Program-made: the position numbers and the translations under genes
Assembly (NCBI GenBank): GCA_030710605.1
Contig: CP092882.1
Coordinates: 3,320,515-3,384,514 of the forward strand
Source of the DNA: Cordylochernes scorpioides
Lineage: Eukaryota; Arthropoda; Arachnida; Pseudoscorpiones; Chernetidae
DNA: 64,000 nucleotides
Direction: 5' to 3'
Shown: piece by piece, positions 58,801 to 63,710 of the stretch
Position numbering within the stretch: the stretch's first letter is position 1
Layout of the letters: each line of letters starts with the position of its first letter
Notes under the pieces: model-generated
The model's input: the letters and a program-made list of their open reading frames with translations, nothing else
The model's database searches: none
Told to the model about the DNA's origin: nothing

Positions 58801-61800
58801 TGTACCAAGTGCAATTCTCAGCCTGCAACCCCAAGACATATTATTGACTGTATTGACTCATCCATTGATGAGCTCTACTCTTCCCCGGCAGACACCATCA
58901 AAAATCTCAAGCTTTACAGGCTTGATACCTTAGTGTGATTGGGTGGAGATAAGAAAGAAGAAGAAGAAGAAGAAAGGAAGGAATCTATCAAAGTGCTACA
59001 AAAGTGGAATTGTACTGGGATCAGATGGATAAATTAGAGAAAGGCATTTCCTGATTGTGCAACTAAAAGTTGCTGATGGTTTGCGCCATCTGTTGGAATA
59101 AATATCAATTATTCATTGATTTTTATTCCAGAATTGGCCAGGGCTGTTGGCCCTCATCAGCTTGATACAAGCTGTACCTTAACGACCAAACAAACTGGTC
59201 ATTCAGGCATCCTGAATGTATCAAAATCTAAGGCAAATGTCTTATACTTGCCAAGTGGGTGTTCCTACCTATGGCTTCTAAGATCAAAACTTCTGCAAGT
59301 ACAATATTTGGATTAACAAGACCAAATAGATAGATAAGACTGTTGGTGACATTCCGGTAACAACAACAACTTCAGACAAAAGTACAGAATGATAGGAAAT
59401 GTTGGGAAATATTTTCAGTTTTGAGTGGAAACTTTATAAGTACATTTAACTATAAATCCTGGAATTTTTGTGGTTAGATTGACATCAGCTTGGCTGGGCT
59501 TATTCTCTCCTATCCATACATGTGGAACAGTGAAGTGGCACCCTTTTTCTAATGAAGAGCAACACCCAAGATAGAGGACATTGCTGTGATAGAGATGTAT
59601 GGAGACATCTGAGGCTCTTCATTGGACACCACAACAGTAAAGCCAAACACAAGGTAATAAGTCCAACTCCAAATAAATAAATAGTGTGTGACATTTCCAT
59701 CAAAGCATTGTAACTGAAATGTCACACACTTTATTTATTTGGATTTGTTAACACAAGGTAATAAGGTAAGCAGAGGAGCTTCTTGATATAATTTATTATC
59801 GCTAGCTTTCGAACCCACAAGGTTCTTCATCTGGCCTGGATAGCTTTTAAACTAACATTAGTTTAAAAGCTATCCAGGCCAGATGAAGAACCTTGTGGGT
59901 TCGAAAGCTAGCGATAATAAATTATATCAAGAAGCTCCTCTGCTTACTTTATTTCATGTCAATTTGATCAGGATTAGAGTTGTTCTATAAAAAACAAGGT
60001 AATAAGACTAAATTCAAATAAATAAATAGTGTGTGAGGTTTCGGTAACAGCGTTGTTACCATCTTCAGACAAAAGTGCTGAATGAGAAATTTTACAACAG
60101 CATGATTTAAATAGTTACTGTTATCAAGTGTGTAAAAAAACCATGCTGTGGTAAAATTTCTCATTTAGTACTTTTGTCTGAAGATGGTAACAACGCTGTT
60201 ACCGAAATGTCACACACTATTTATTTATTTGGATTTGGTCTTATTACCTTGTGTTTATAATCTATACTCTAAATTGTGCCTTATCATTTGGATTTGTTCT
60301 AATGACTTTATGTTTCTAATCTATAATCCAAACTGTACCTTACCAACAGTGAAGCCATTTCAATTTGTGGACAGTAGAACCTCTATAACTCAACCCCAAC
60401 AATAATTCAACACCTACTTTAATTCAACAGTTTTCTTATTCCTAAACAGGATATTTCCTTTCATTCAACCGACTATAATTCAACAGGGTGTTGCAGGAAG
60501 TCTGTATTTATGATAATTTGGAATAAACGACACTTCAGTAGCAGCATCGCCACCATCTTCAGACAAAGTATTGTCAGTATGCCATTCACCGTTGCCTACA
60601 TTTCATTGTCTGGTTACTGCTTAACTTCAACTATGTGAAAAAATTGCCTCGGAGGCAAAAAACCTGTTAACTTGGGCAATAACATTTCACCAACATTTTT
60701 TGATCCAATCACTATTGTTACAATTACAAGAAAATAAGACCTCATCCAAATAAATTAATAATATGTGATGTTTCGGTAACAGCGTTGTTACCATCATCAG
60801 ACAAAAGAATACATGAGAAAAAATATCACAGCATGTTTTGGCCATCAATGAGCAACTAAGGGAAAGATTGTTTGTGGCATGGTACAATTAGAATTGTCAA
60901 AGTTTTCAAGATTTTTGTCAAAAATAAAGAGACATGTTTTTGAGTGAAGAATTTATAAATAAAATTAATTCTCTGGTTAATTCTAACAAGCTGGTCTTGA
61001 GCCAAGGATGAGGACACACATGAACTAGTGTAGATGTGGAGAGAAACATTTCCTGCTAACTTTCATAAAGGCAAACTCCAGAACACAGCGTGTGAGAAGT
61101 TCAATTGCCACCATTATTAAAATACCAAACTCTGCCTTTGCCGGTCCCAAGCCCGGATAAAAAAGGAGGAGGGGGAGCAGTAACAAGCTCACTAAAAAAA
61201 CCCGGGTTCAGCTGGCCCGGCTGATAGTACCTTGTAAGGGCTCCTAATCCAGGGATACAGGATGAGCAGTGTTTGTACTCCATGTTAGGAGCGGCTGCAC
61301 ATGGAGTCTGTTCCTCATGTCAAAGGCGGCCATTTCTTTTGGAGCTAAGTTGGCCTGCCACTGAGTAGTGCTCCCAGTCTTAATTACAAAGGCATTCTAC
61401 TTCACCCAGTCATGATGGTTGTCAAACAGACACCATCAAGGGTCACAACTTGATACCCTAATATGATTGAGTGGAGATAAGAAAGAAGAAGATTAAAATA
61501 TCTGATCTATGGCTATATTATGGTGTTTATCATCACCTACAGACATCCTCTACTGCAATGATAACATTATTAAATGAGAGGGTTCACCACAGATGAGCCA
61601 AGCCTCATCTAATAACTTTTATCATTGCAGGAAGGTCTGTAGAGAAGATTTGATAATAAATACCATAAGGAACATAATGCCAAAATTGAAAGTTACAGAT
61701 TTTAATAAAATATAATTTATTCAACACTACATAATAAATAACATACATACAGTACCTCTCTGACAACACCTAGCTGCATGTTTCCTTCAGAGTGTCCTCT

Positions 61801-62687
61801 TAAAAGAGAGTTGCTAATTAGTAAAAATGGTAATTTCAGTGATTTCCTCTGTAGAGAGTTGTCCTCTAGCCAGAGTGACATGGAGAATATGTTCTACTGT
61901 GTACTCACCATAGTGTTAATTATCAGATATGTATAATGTACATATATATATTTAAAACAAATTAGCATATCCTGAACACTAACATGAGTGTTTTTTAACT
62001 TTTAATTATTTTTTTCACATACATATATAGATTCACATACATTTTATTAGACAATAAAAAGACATATATTGGATTTAGTAAAAGATTTATTTGCCAATAT
62101 TTCGGTTGGATGAACGCCAACCTTTATCAAGGCATTACATTTTTGTATACACAAACTCAGCGCCGCATAGTGTTATAATATCACAGTTGAAATAATTTTT
62201 AAAATACAAAGTAGGTGGAGGAAATTTGTGCATGCAAAAATTATTTGTCAGAGTAAGTTAAATATTTTTGCATGCACAAATTTCCTCCACCTACTTTGTA
62301 TTTTTAAAATTATTTCAACTGTGATATTATAACACTATGCGGCGCTGAGTTTGTGTATACAAAAATGTAATGCCTTGATAAAGGTTGGCGTTCAGCCAAC
62401 CGAAATATTGGCAAATAAATATTTTACTAAATCCAATATATGTCTTTTCATTGTCTAATGATTTATATATGAATTGCTCTATTTTCAAAATACATATATA
62501 TGAGCAATAAAAATGTTAAAATAATTTTGGATGAATTTTGAAAATGTCACTTTTCTAAGAAAACTTTGCGGCCAAAAGTCCTGTCCACAGACTGAGGGAA
62601 ACTTACAGAAATCTCTTCATCCTTGACTTTGTTCTTTATCAGCTTGAGTACTTTGCCTTCCTGGATAACACAGGCCGCAGTTAGCTC
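40694..62687 (-). CDS. IPPK: Inositol-pentakisphosphate 2-kinase, eleven exons, first exon missing
   Basis: IPPK uses ATP to phosphorylate the 2-position of Ins(1,3,4,5,6)P5, making InsP6 (phytate), which acts in mRNA export, as a protein cofactor and as precursor of pyrophosphorylated inositols. The joined exons encode about 436 residues; human IPPK has about 490. Recognisable blocks in order: KVLKLIK (N-lobe strand), VEIKPKQGF (the family's EIKPK motif, split by an intron), CRFCLMQ, CPIDLFSG, RMTFAVKQL followed by PQNNFRIFK, VLHRMWAMERL, SIKDSSLML (cf. AKDCSIMI) and SVGLADLDLK (the late DLDLK motif). All ten junctions are GT-AG and keep phase. Introns are either 50-53 nt (three) or 1.4-6.7 kb and full of transposons. 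No frameshift remains once the 53-nt intron at 47609-47661 is removed. The start codon exon lies upstream of 62687, possibly beyond the window. Recognised from memory of the family, without a search. Confidence 0.93.
40935..41700 (-). mobile_element. I-like LINE, copy 2 (3' fragment, RNase H region)
   Basis: Minus-strand match to 32440-33220: LPRKNKLTFEEIETVAKTKI and CPKCSLAPAAPEHILPC, with frameshifts. The 3' end GGAATAAGAAACAACAAC is at about 40944. It lies in the last IPPK intron in the same orientation as the gene. Confidence 0.88.
41705..41830 (-). mobile_element. Penelope-type fragment with hammerhead-like core
   Basis: On the minus strand: GCCTGAAGATGAGCTAAAGC, TTGAAAGCTTGCCG. A CTGAAGA box, an AGCT-rich stem and GAAAG, similar in plan to other Penelope-type cores in the window but degenerate. 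Confidence 0.4.
42215..43640 (+). mobile_element. I-like LINE, copy 3, interrupted by a solo LTR
   Basis: Reverse-transcriptase C-terminal region (42220-42636: ILEYGYQIYGTASETNLKSL, QLSAARIITGLR), then RNase H (YTDGSRDELGHTGSG, LTDSRSAIQHL), then the zinc-knuckle tail (CPKCSLAPAAPEHILPC). At 42999 a 202-bp LTR splits the RNase H region; the sequence resumes at 43201. It retains the segment deleted in copy 1 upstream of YEADIMPLK. Confidence 0.9.
42999..43200. mobile_element. Solo LTR, 202 bp, 5-bp target duplication
   Basis: Starts TGTTGGAATAATC and ends TTTTTTTCAACA, with TGTTG/CAACA inverted ends, flanked by GCTAT on both sides (42994-42998 and 43201-43205). LINE copy 1 has the uninterrupted site TTGGCTATCTCC at 32709. 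It contains a TATATAATAA-type TATA sequence and an AATAAAAC poly(A) signal, as expected of an LTR. Confidence 0.92.
43641..44275 (+). mobile_element. 3' fragment of a second LINE type (A-tailed)
   Basis: Encodes in shifted frames the zinc-binding C-terminus seen in many LINE reverse transcriptases (DSTCFCGLGEQTSIHLLLEC, PVFQDYR) and then a 3' UTR ending GAATTGAAATAAATAAAAAA. It directly follows the truncated end of I-like copy 3. Confidence 0.8.
44276..45018. other. Unidentified intronic sequence
   Basis: Inside the last IPPK intron. A plus-strand frame around 44826-45000 (AGAAGWKAHFGKVMVFPENL, RVFRYPVGNIEIAAC) reads like decayed coding sequence, possibly of a transposon, but I cannot assign it. 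Confidence 0.35.
45019..45083 (-). CDS. IPPK: IPPK exon j
   Basis: 65 nt: IWEFLFSLSIKDSSLMLVFQ, K and two bases, between GTCTGTGCAG and GTGAGT. Joined to exon i, it gives a 28-residue gapless alignment with human TVAFALTKV...AKDCSIMIALS. Confidence 0.93.
45151..46502 (+). repeat. 42-bp tandem repeat split by a LINE
   Basis: CTATGACTGAGCCACCAGCC, AGGTCAAAGGTAGGATTTGG, TG occurs once left of the LINE (45151-45197) and nearly twice right of it (46434-46502). Confidence 0.85.
45198..46431 (+). mobile_element. 5'-truncated LINE with (TTG)n tail
   Basis: Flanked by a 9-bp duplication GGTGCTATG (45189-45197 and 46432-46440). One open frame (to 45941) encodes the reverse-transcriptase C-terminus: RFWVRIMKMEESRLPRACL, then the zinc-knuckle-like CDLCKNRIQDEIMHIIFGCS. 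The 3' UTR ends GGTCTTAATAAAGC(TTG)n, identical in kind to the 2A-bearing LINE at 12087-14078, so both belong to one family. The frame is intact, indicating a recent insertion into the IPPK intron, antisense to the gene. Confidence 0.9.
46560..47300. mobile_element. Intronic transposon debris, not fully assigned
   Basis: 46560-46625 is a fragment of the CAGTAGAACCTC MITE family (GACAACACCTAGTTACAAAG, TGTCCTTCAGGGAGAG). 46690-47280 on the minus strand looks like a decayed coding region with several stops (for example CDTQLAHGPRQPKAD); the family is not recognised. Confidence 0.4.
47379..47608 (-). CDS. IPPK: IPPK exon i
   Basis: Completes the split Gly codon after GTGTGCAG, then CQLPPGCVLHRMWAMERLAP, ..., PTLTFHSRK, ending at GTGAGA in phase 0. 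It aligns with human LPKGCLLYKTLQVQMLDLL and, at the end, GTVAFALTK. Confidence 0.9.
47662..47857 (-). CDS. IPPK: IPPK exon h
   Basis: 65 codons plus 1 nt, starting DQCLVYGEDRMLRLKEELWD directly after CTGTGCAG (human IFK-NGELIYG). The Pro/His/Cys-rich end is variable in the family. The donor CACG/GTGGGT starts a 53-nt intron; ignoring it would create an apparent frameshift. Confidence 0.88.
47858..49410 (-). repeat. 40-bp array built from the IPPK exon h splice acceptor
   Basis: About 39 units of exactly 40 bp. On the IPPK sense strand each unit is 32 nt of intron end (TTTGACCATTGTTGTACCAT, GTGGCTGTGCAG) plus 8 nt corresponding to the start of exon h (GACCAGTG; exon GATCAATG). Variants are single bases (C/T, A/G); no length change occurs. 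The long plus-strand open frames across the array are by-products. It fills the intron except for the first 20 nt. Confidence 0.97.
49430..49502 (-). CDS. IPPK: IPPK exon g
   Basis: 73 nt: completes the Gly codon, then CRERMTFAVKQLIRTPQNNF and RIFK. It follows a 50-nt intron (49503-49552). The donor GTAACT opens the intron that holds the 40-bp array. Confidence 0.95.
49553..49611 (-). CDS. IPPK: IPPK exon f
   Basis: 59 nt: LEKGVIPQKSGFCPIDLFS plus two bases, after GCTTGTAG and before GTAAGT. CPIDLFSG is a hallmark (human CPLDLYSG). Confidence 0.95.
49648..49968 (-). mobile_element. tRNA-derived SINE (family S1), full-length copy
   Basis: In sense orientation: a tRNA-like head (GGTCGGTGGAAGGCTGGTTA as box A region; GGGTTCGATTCCC as box B), a T run, a body with CAAAAGTCCAACCCCACCAG and GGGGCTCTGGCACATTTGTA, then CACCATGATTATCATGGCCT, and an A tail. 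Lies in an IPPK intron in gene orientation. Confidence 0.88.
49969..50672. repeat. 25-bp minisatellite array
   Basis: About 28 copies of GGACAGTGTATGAGAACATG, TCACT in the IPPK intron between exons e and f. The outer units carry T for C (GTCATTGG) and GTGTGTGAG; the central block of about 17 units is uniform, consistent with recent expansion from the middle. Confidence 0.97.
50969..51064 (-). CDS. IPPK: IPPK exon e, PKQGF and Cys-containing block
   Basis: 32 codons from PKQGFIPDPDSLPPGHELRS to QVCRFCLMQSYK, aligning with PKCGFIPF...HKVCRYCMHQHLK of human IPPK. The conserved Cys pair (CRFC) belongs to the family's metal-binding region. Donor AAG/GTTGGT is weak at +3 to +5. Confidence 0.95.
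51117..51244 (-). CDS. IPPK: IPPK exon d, ends in the EIK half of the EIKPK motif
   Basis: 128 nt. The acceptor TGTCCCCAG completes the codon split from exon c. Contains TLGMLLPDYCMIP and FPAVGPMLGVEIK and ends at GTAAGT. It is separated from exon e by a 52-nt intron. Confidence 0.95.
51260..51400. repeat. Short direct repeats in IPPK intron
   Basis: AACACAAGGATTTA occurs three times at about 40-60 bp spacing together with ACAACACTTC and ATTTCAT blocks. Confidence 0.7.
52255..52335 (+). mobile_element. Foldback-module copy
   Basis: AACTGCTGGAAGGGTTCACC, AGTGATGAGCCAGGCCCTCC and ATCATTGCAGTAAGGATGAC match the core and right arm of the family at 14549-14720. Confidence 0.7.
52347..52492. mobile_element. 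Palindromic Penelope-type element
   Basis: CACAAGGTAATAAGACCAAA, ..., GTGTGTGACGTTTCGGTAAC and its reverse complement meet at an AACGCT loop. Each arm ends in GGTAAC/GTTACC next to GAAA, the stem II and GAAA box plan of the hammerhead-like cores. The same sequence recurs at 53929, 56098, 59640, 59994, 60170 and 60735. Confidence 0.7.
52762..52828 (-). CDS. IPPK: IPPK exon c
   Basis: 22 codons plus 1 nt, VLVPLTETEVRTLNKLVEPH and RP, after GACCTCCAG and before GTGAGT. It aligns with the VVQLPLEFVKQL segment of human IPPK. Confidence 0.9.
52930..53330 (+). mobile_element. Two tandem tRNA-derived SINEs (family S2)
   Basis: Two direct copies of about 195 bp, each opening with CATACATATATGC. Each has GTAGGATGAGTGGGTAAC or TGGTGGATGAGAGGGTAAC (box A region), GATTCCCGACAGTCATGAAC and CGGGATTGAATCC (box B-like), then TTTGTTTAATATGTG and AGGTTGCTCTTG. 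They differ by about 10%. Both lie in an IPPK intron, antisense to the gene. Confidence 0.75.
53929..54070. mobile_element. Palindromic Penelope-type element, second copy
   Basis: Same arrangement as 52347-52492, with GTGTGTGACATTTTGGTAAC, ATCGCT and GTTACCTAAACGTCACACAC. The GAAA box is mutated in both arms (CAAAA, TAAAC). Confidence 0.65.
54249..54545 (-). mobile_element. LINE 3' end (TTG-tail family) with a nested foldback element
   Basis: The (CAA)n at 54249 and AAGCTTTATTAAGAC at 54502 are the two parts of one 3' end of the LINE family at 12087 and 45198. They are separated by the insertion described next. Confidence 0.8.
54271..54496. mobile_element. Foldback element inserted in a LINE tail
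   Basis: Flanked by ACAAAGCTT on both sides (54262-54270 and 54497-54505). Arms of about 45 bp: AAAATTTTACACAAATAAAT, TTACTGGCAATGCGTTTC and its inverse. The centre, read on the minus strand, is the family core GGCGAAACCGCTGAGAGGGT, TCACTACTGATGAGCC. The arms differ completely from those at 14549-14720. Confidence 0.85.
54715..54927 (+). mobile_element. tRNA-derived SINE S1, 3' part
   Basis: Sense copy of the S1 body (CCCCGATTCTTGCTAAATTC through CGTGTACTAGGGATAATTTA, A tail); the tRNA head is missing. Confidence 0.82.
55508..55641. mobile_element. Short Tc1-type MITE, nearly palindromic
   Basis: ACACTCATGGACAAAACTTT at the left and AGTTTTGTCCATGAGTGTA at the right, with ACTTTTAGCATGTAT and ATAATGCTAAAAGGTAC also paired. 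Confidence 0.85.
55642..55765 (-). mobile_element. tRNA-derived SINE S1, 5' part
   Basis: Contains GTGGGGTTGGACTTTTGCAA and AATGCGGGATTCAATCCC (box B complement), and runs to about 55765 near the exon b donor. Confidence 0.7.
55822..55944 (-). CDS. IPPK: IPPK exon b
   Basis: 41 codons between TTGTGTTCAG and GTGAGTCC, phase 0. The helix FGHLATHLEYLREVVSPLLG and following VDIP align with the QNIVDFGKNVMKEFLG region of human IPPK. The start (QQVGWSGGQQRGRE) is a poorly conserved linker; an acceptor 3 nt later (CAGCAG) would remove one Gln. Confidence 0.85.
56098..56330. mobile_element. Penelope-type fragment with CTGATGA and GAAA boxes
   Basis: On the minus strand GTCTGATGATGGTAACAACG, CTGTTACTGAAATGTCACAC: CUGAUGA, a U, stem GGUAAC/GUUACU, then GAAA. 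A related segment follows on plus (56220-56330) with CTGATGAGGGTAACAATGC. Confidence 0.6.
56924..57097. mobile_element. MITE, CAGTAGAACCTC family, full copy
   Basis: Ends TACAGTAGAACTATCTCCCT and AGGGAGGTTCTACTGTA; subterminal GTAAAGGACA/TGTCC repeats; TA flanks. A half copy follows at 57112-57160. Confidence 0.82.
57168..57300. mobile_element. Head-to-head tails of the GAAG-type SINE
   Basis: TTCTTTCCTATCTCCACTCA at the left and TGAGTGGAGATAAGAAAGAA at the right are inverted copies of the SINE/LINE tail around a middle piece (CTGCCACTGAGTAGTGCTCC) of the same SINE. Confidence 0.75.
57374..57572. mobile_element. Tc1-type MITE, full copy
   Basis: CCACTCATGGACAAAACTTA, AGGAAG at the left; CTTCCTTAAGTTTTGTCCAT, GAGTG at the right; about 200 bp, non-coding. 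Confidence 0.88.
57721..58975 (+). mobile_element. LINE 3' fragment with intact RNase H frame, GAAG tail
   Basis: A single open frame 57721-58938 covers the end of the reverse transcriptase (RIQASAAKIISGLRGSCPNR) and a complete-looking RNase H domain: YTDGSQ, SELSAIDMALKD, YSDSREAIYTL and WLPAHVGIPGNELADSLAKA supply the catalytic Asp-Glu-Asp-Asp set and His. A Cys/His tail CTKCNSQPATPRHIIDC follows. The 3' end GATACCTTAGTGTGATTGGG, GATAAG(AAG)n is the tail found on the SINEs at 8008, 33478 and 61112. 5'-truncated; antisense in the IPPK first intron. The long intact frame suggests recent arrival. Confidence 0.92.
59043..59175 (-). mobile_element. Penelope-type repeat with CTGATGA half of a hammerhead-like core
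   Basis: On the minus strand AAGCTGATGAGGGCCAACAG, CCC: CUGAUGA directly followed by a GGGC/GCCC stem, but TGGCC where GAAAC would follow. The rest matches 3544-3712, which has the missing GAAAC. Confidence 0.65.
59640..59765. mobile_element. Palindromic Penelope-type fragment
   Basis: ACAAGGTAATAAGTCCAACT, ..., GTGTGTGACATTTCC at the left and TGAAATGTCACACACTTTAT at the right; the stem II centre is mostly deleted. Confidence 0.6.
59766..59947. mobile_element. Perfect palindrome with 90-bp arms
   Basis: GTAAGCAGAGGAGCTTCTTG, ..., CTTTTAAACTAA followed after 2 nt by its exact reverse complement. Each arm contains CCAGATGAAGAACCTTGTGG, GTTCGAAAGC: AGATGAAG, a GAACC/GGTTC stem, and GAAAG, again resembling a Penelope hammerhead. 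Identity of the arms implies recent origin or ongoing gene conversion. Confidence 0.9.
59994..60330. mobile_element. Penelope-type inverted pair
   Basis: ACAAGGTAATAAGACTAAAT through TCGGTAACAGCGTTGTTACC, ATCTTCAGACAAAAGTGC at the left; the inverse (TACTTTTGTCTGAAGATGGT, AACAACGCTGTTACCGAAAT) at 60168-60215. The spacer of about 100 bp itself contains the paired GAGAAATTTTACCACAGCATG. Confidence 0.75.
60371..60560. mobile_element. MITE-like segment plus Penelope-type core remnant
   Basis: 60371 begins ACAGTAGAACCTCTATAACT and 60495 ends near CGACTATAATTCAACAG. From 60525 a degenerate core (minus: GTCTGAAGATGGTGGCGATG, CTGCTACTGAAGTGTCG) follows. Confidence 0.5.
60735..60810 (-). mobile_element. 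Penelope-type core with CTGATGA and GAAAC
   Basis: Minus strand: TTGTCTGATGATGGTAACAA, CGCTGTTACCGAAACATCAC. Both conserved boxes are intact, with a 6-bp stem II and one extra U after CUGAUGA. Confidence 0.6.
61112..61492 (+). mobile_element. SINE-like element (head H, GAAG tail), best full copy
   Basis: Starts CTCTGCCTTTGCCGGTCCCA, AGCCCGGAT and ends TGATACCCTAATATGATTGA, GTGGAGATAAGAAAGAAGAA. Contains an internal CTTGTAAGGGCTCCTAATCC and CCATGTTAGGAGCGGCTGC. Lies in the first IPPK intron, antisense. Confidence 0.85.
61550..61640 (+). mobile_element. Foldback-module copy
   Basis: CTCTACTGCAATGATAAC at the left; GAGAGGGTTCACCACAGATG, AGCCAAGCC in the centre; TTATCATTGCAGGAAGGTCT at the right. 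Confidence 0.7.
61742..61905. mobile_element. MITE, CAGTAGAACCTC family
   Basis: CATACAGTACCTCTCTGACA, ACACC at the left and GGAGAATATGTTCTACTGTG at the right; internal TGTCCTCTTAAAAGAGAGTT matches 56924-57097. Confidence 0.7.
62050..62456. mobile_element. Large palindrome with arms of about 195 bp, Penelope-type
   Basis: The arms meet around GTCAGAGTAAGTT (about 62249-62261) and are nearly identical. Each carries CCTTGATAAAGGTTGGCGTT, CAGCCAACCGAAATATTGGC: a degenerate CUGAUGA box, a GGUUGGC/GCCAACC stem and GAAA. Ends at GACATATATTGGATTTAGTA. It lies close to IPPK exon a. Confidence 0.9.
62607..62687 (-). CDS. IPPK: IPPK exon a (most 5' found)
   Basis: 27 codons, ELTAACVIQEGKVLKLIKNK and then VKDEEIS, preceded by CAAACTCAG and followed by GTAAGT, phase 0 on both sides. 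It corresponds to the N-lobe strand with the ATP-site region just after the Gly-rich GEGN loop, which must lie in a further upstream exon that I could not find. It is the least certain exon because the similarity is short. Confidence 0.65.
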
Positions 62688-62835
62688 CTGAGTTTGGTGG
62701 GACAAAGTAATTGTGATGTATTCAGTGCACATAGGTAGAAATATTACACCGTGACCAATGTCTCCACTGAGTGGAATTTGTGGAGCAGTTCACACAAAGC
62801 CACGTTGAATTCAAGGATTGATTTACAACAGAAAT

Positions 62836-63012
62836 TACACTCATGGACAAAACTTTAGGAAGTTGTACCTTTTAACATGTATATCGGGATTTAGACAATA
62901 ACTCTTAAAGATATTACAGTGACCTTTATTGAAGACACAAGTCTCTGGCTCCTTTAAAAATAGACAACCGGTAACATCAAAGACTTTCCACTTCCATTTG
63001 TCCGTGAGTGTA
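62836..63012. mobile_element. Tc1-type MITE
   Basis: CACTCATGGACAAAACTTTA, GGAAGTTGTACC at the left; GACTTTCCACTTCCATTTGT, CCGTGAGTGTA at the right, matching 57374-57572. Confidence 0.85.
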
Positions 63013-63039
63013 TGCCAAGTTGATGGCTTCCCTCGGTGC

Positions 63040-63710
63040 TACACAGTTGGTCCCACAGACTCTTGGCAACTCCATGGCAGCACTCTCTTTTTTATCTATT
63101 TTCCCTACTACATGTGGTCCATGATAACCATGGTGGGTACTTGGCGACTCCATGGCAGCACTCTCTTTTTTATCTATTTTCCCTACTACATGTGGTCCAT
63201 GATAATCATGGTAGGTACTTGGCAACTGCTGTAAGTGCACCCTATGTCTACACAGTTGGTCCCACAGACTCTTGGCAACTCCATGGCAGCACTCTCTTTT
63301 TTATCTATTTTCCCTACTACATGTGGTCCATGATAATCATGGTGGGTACTTGGCGACTGCTGTAAGTGCGCCATGTCTACACAGGTAGAAAGTGTTTTGA
63401 CTTGTGCACTTACAGAGCTCCGTTGTGCCAGAGCCCCGTTTGGTTACTTGCACTTACAGAGCTCCATTGTGCCAGAGTCCCGTTTGGTTACTTGCACTTA
63501 CAGAGCTCCGTTGTGCCAGAGCCCCGTTTGGTTACTTGCACTTACAGAGCTCCATTGTGCCAGAGCCCCGTTTGGTTACTTGCACTTACAGAGCTCCGTT
63601 GTGCCAGAGCCCCGTTTGGTTACTTGCACTCACTAGTGGGGTTGCACTTTTGCAATAGTCAAGGGCCATTGGAGAAATTTTTTATTGAGAAAAAGCACAC
63701 AGGATTGTCA
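63040..63710 (-). mobile_element. tRNA-derived SINE S1, internally amplified
   Basis: The 3' segment (CTATTTTCCCTACTACATGT, GGTCCATGATAATCATGG) occurs three times at 63080-63345. The middle segment (ACTTACAGAGCTCCGTTGTG, CCAGAGCCCCGTTTGGTTAC, TTGC) is tandemly repeated about five times at 63408-63625 with A/G variants. The head-proximal body follows at 63626-63710. Confidence 0.8.
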
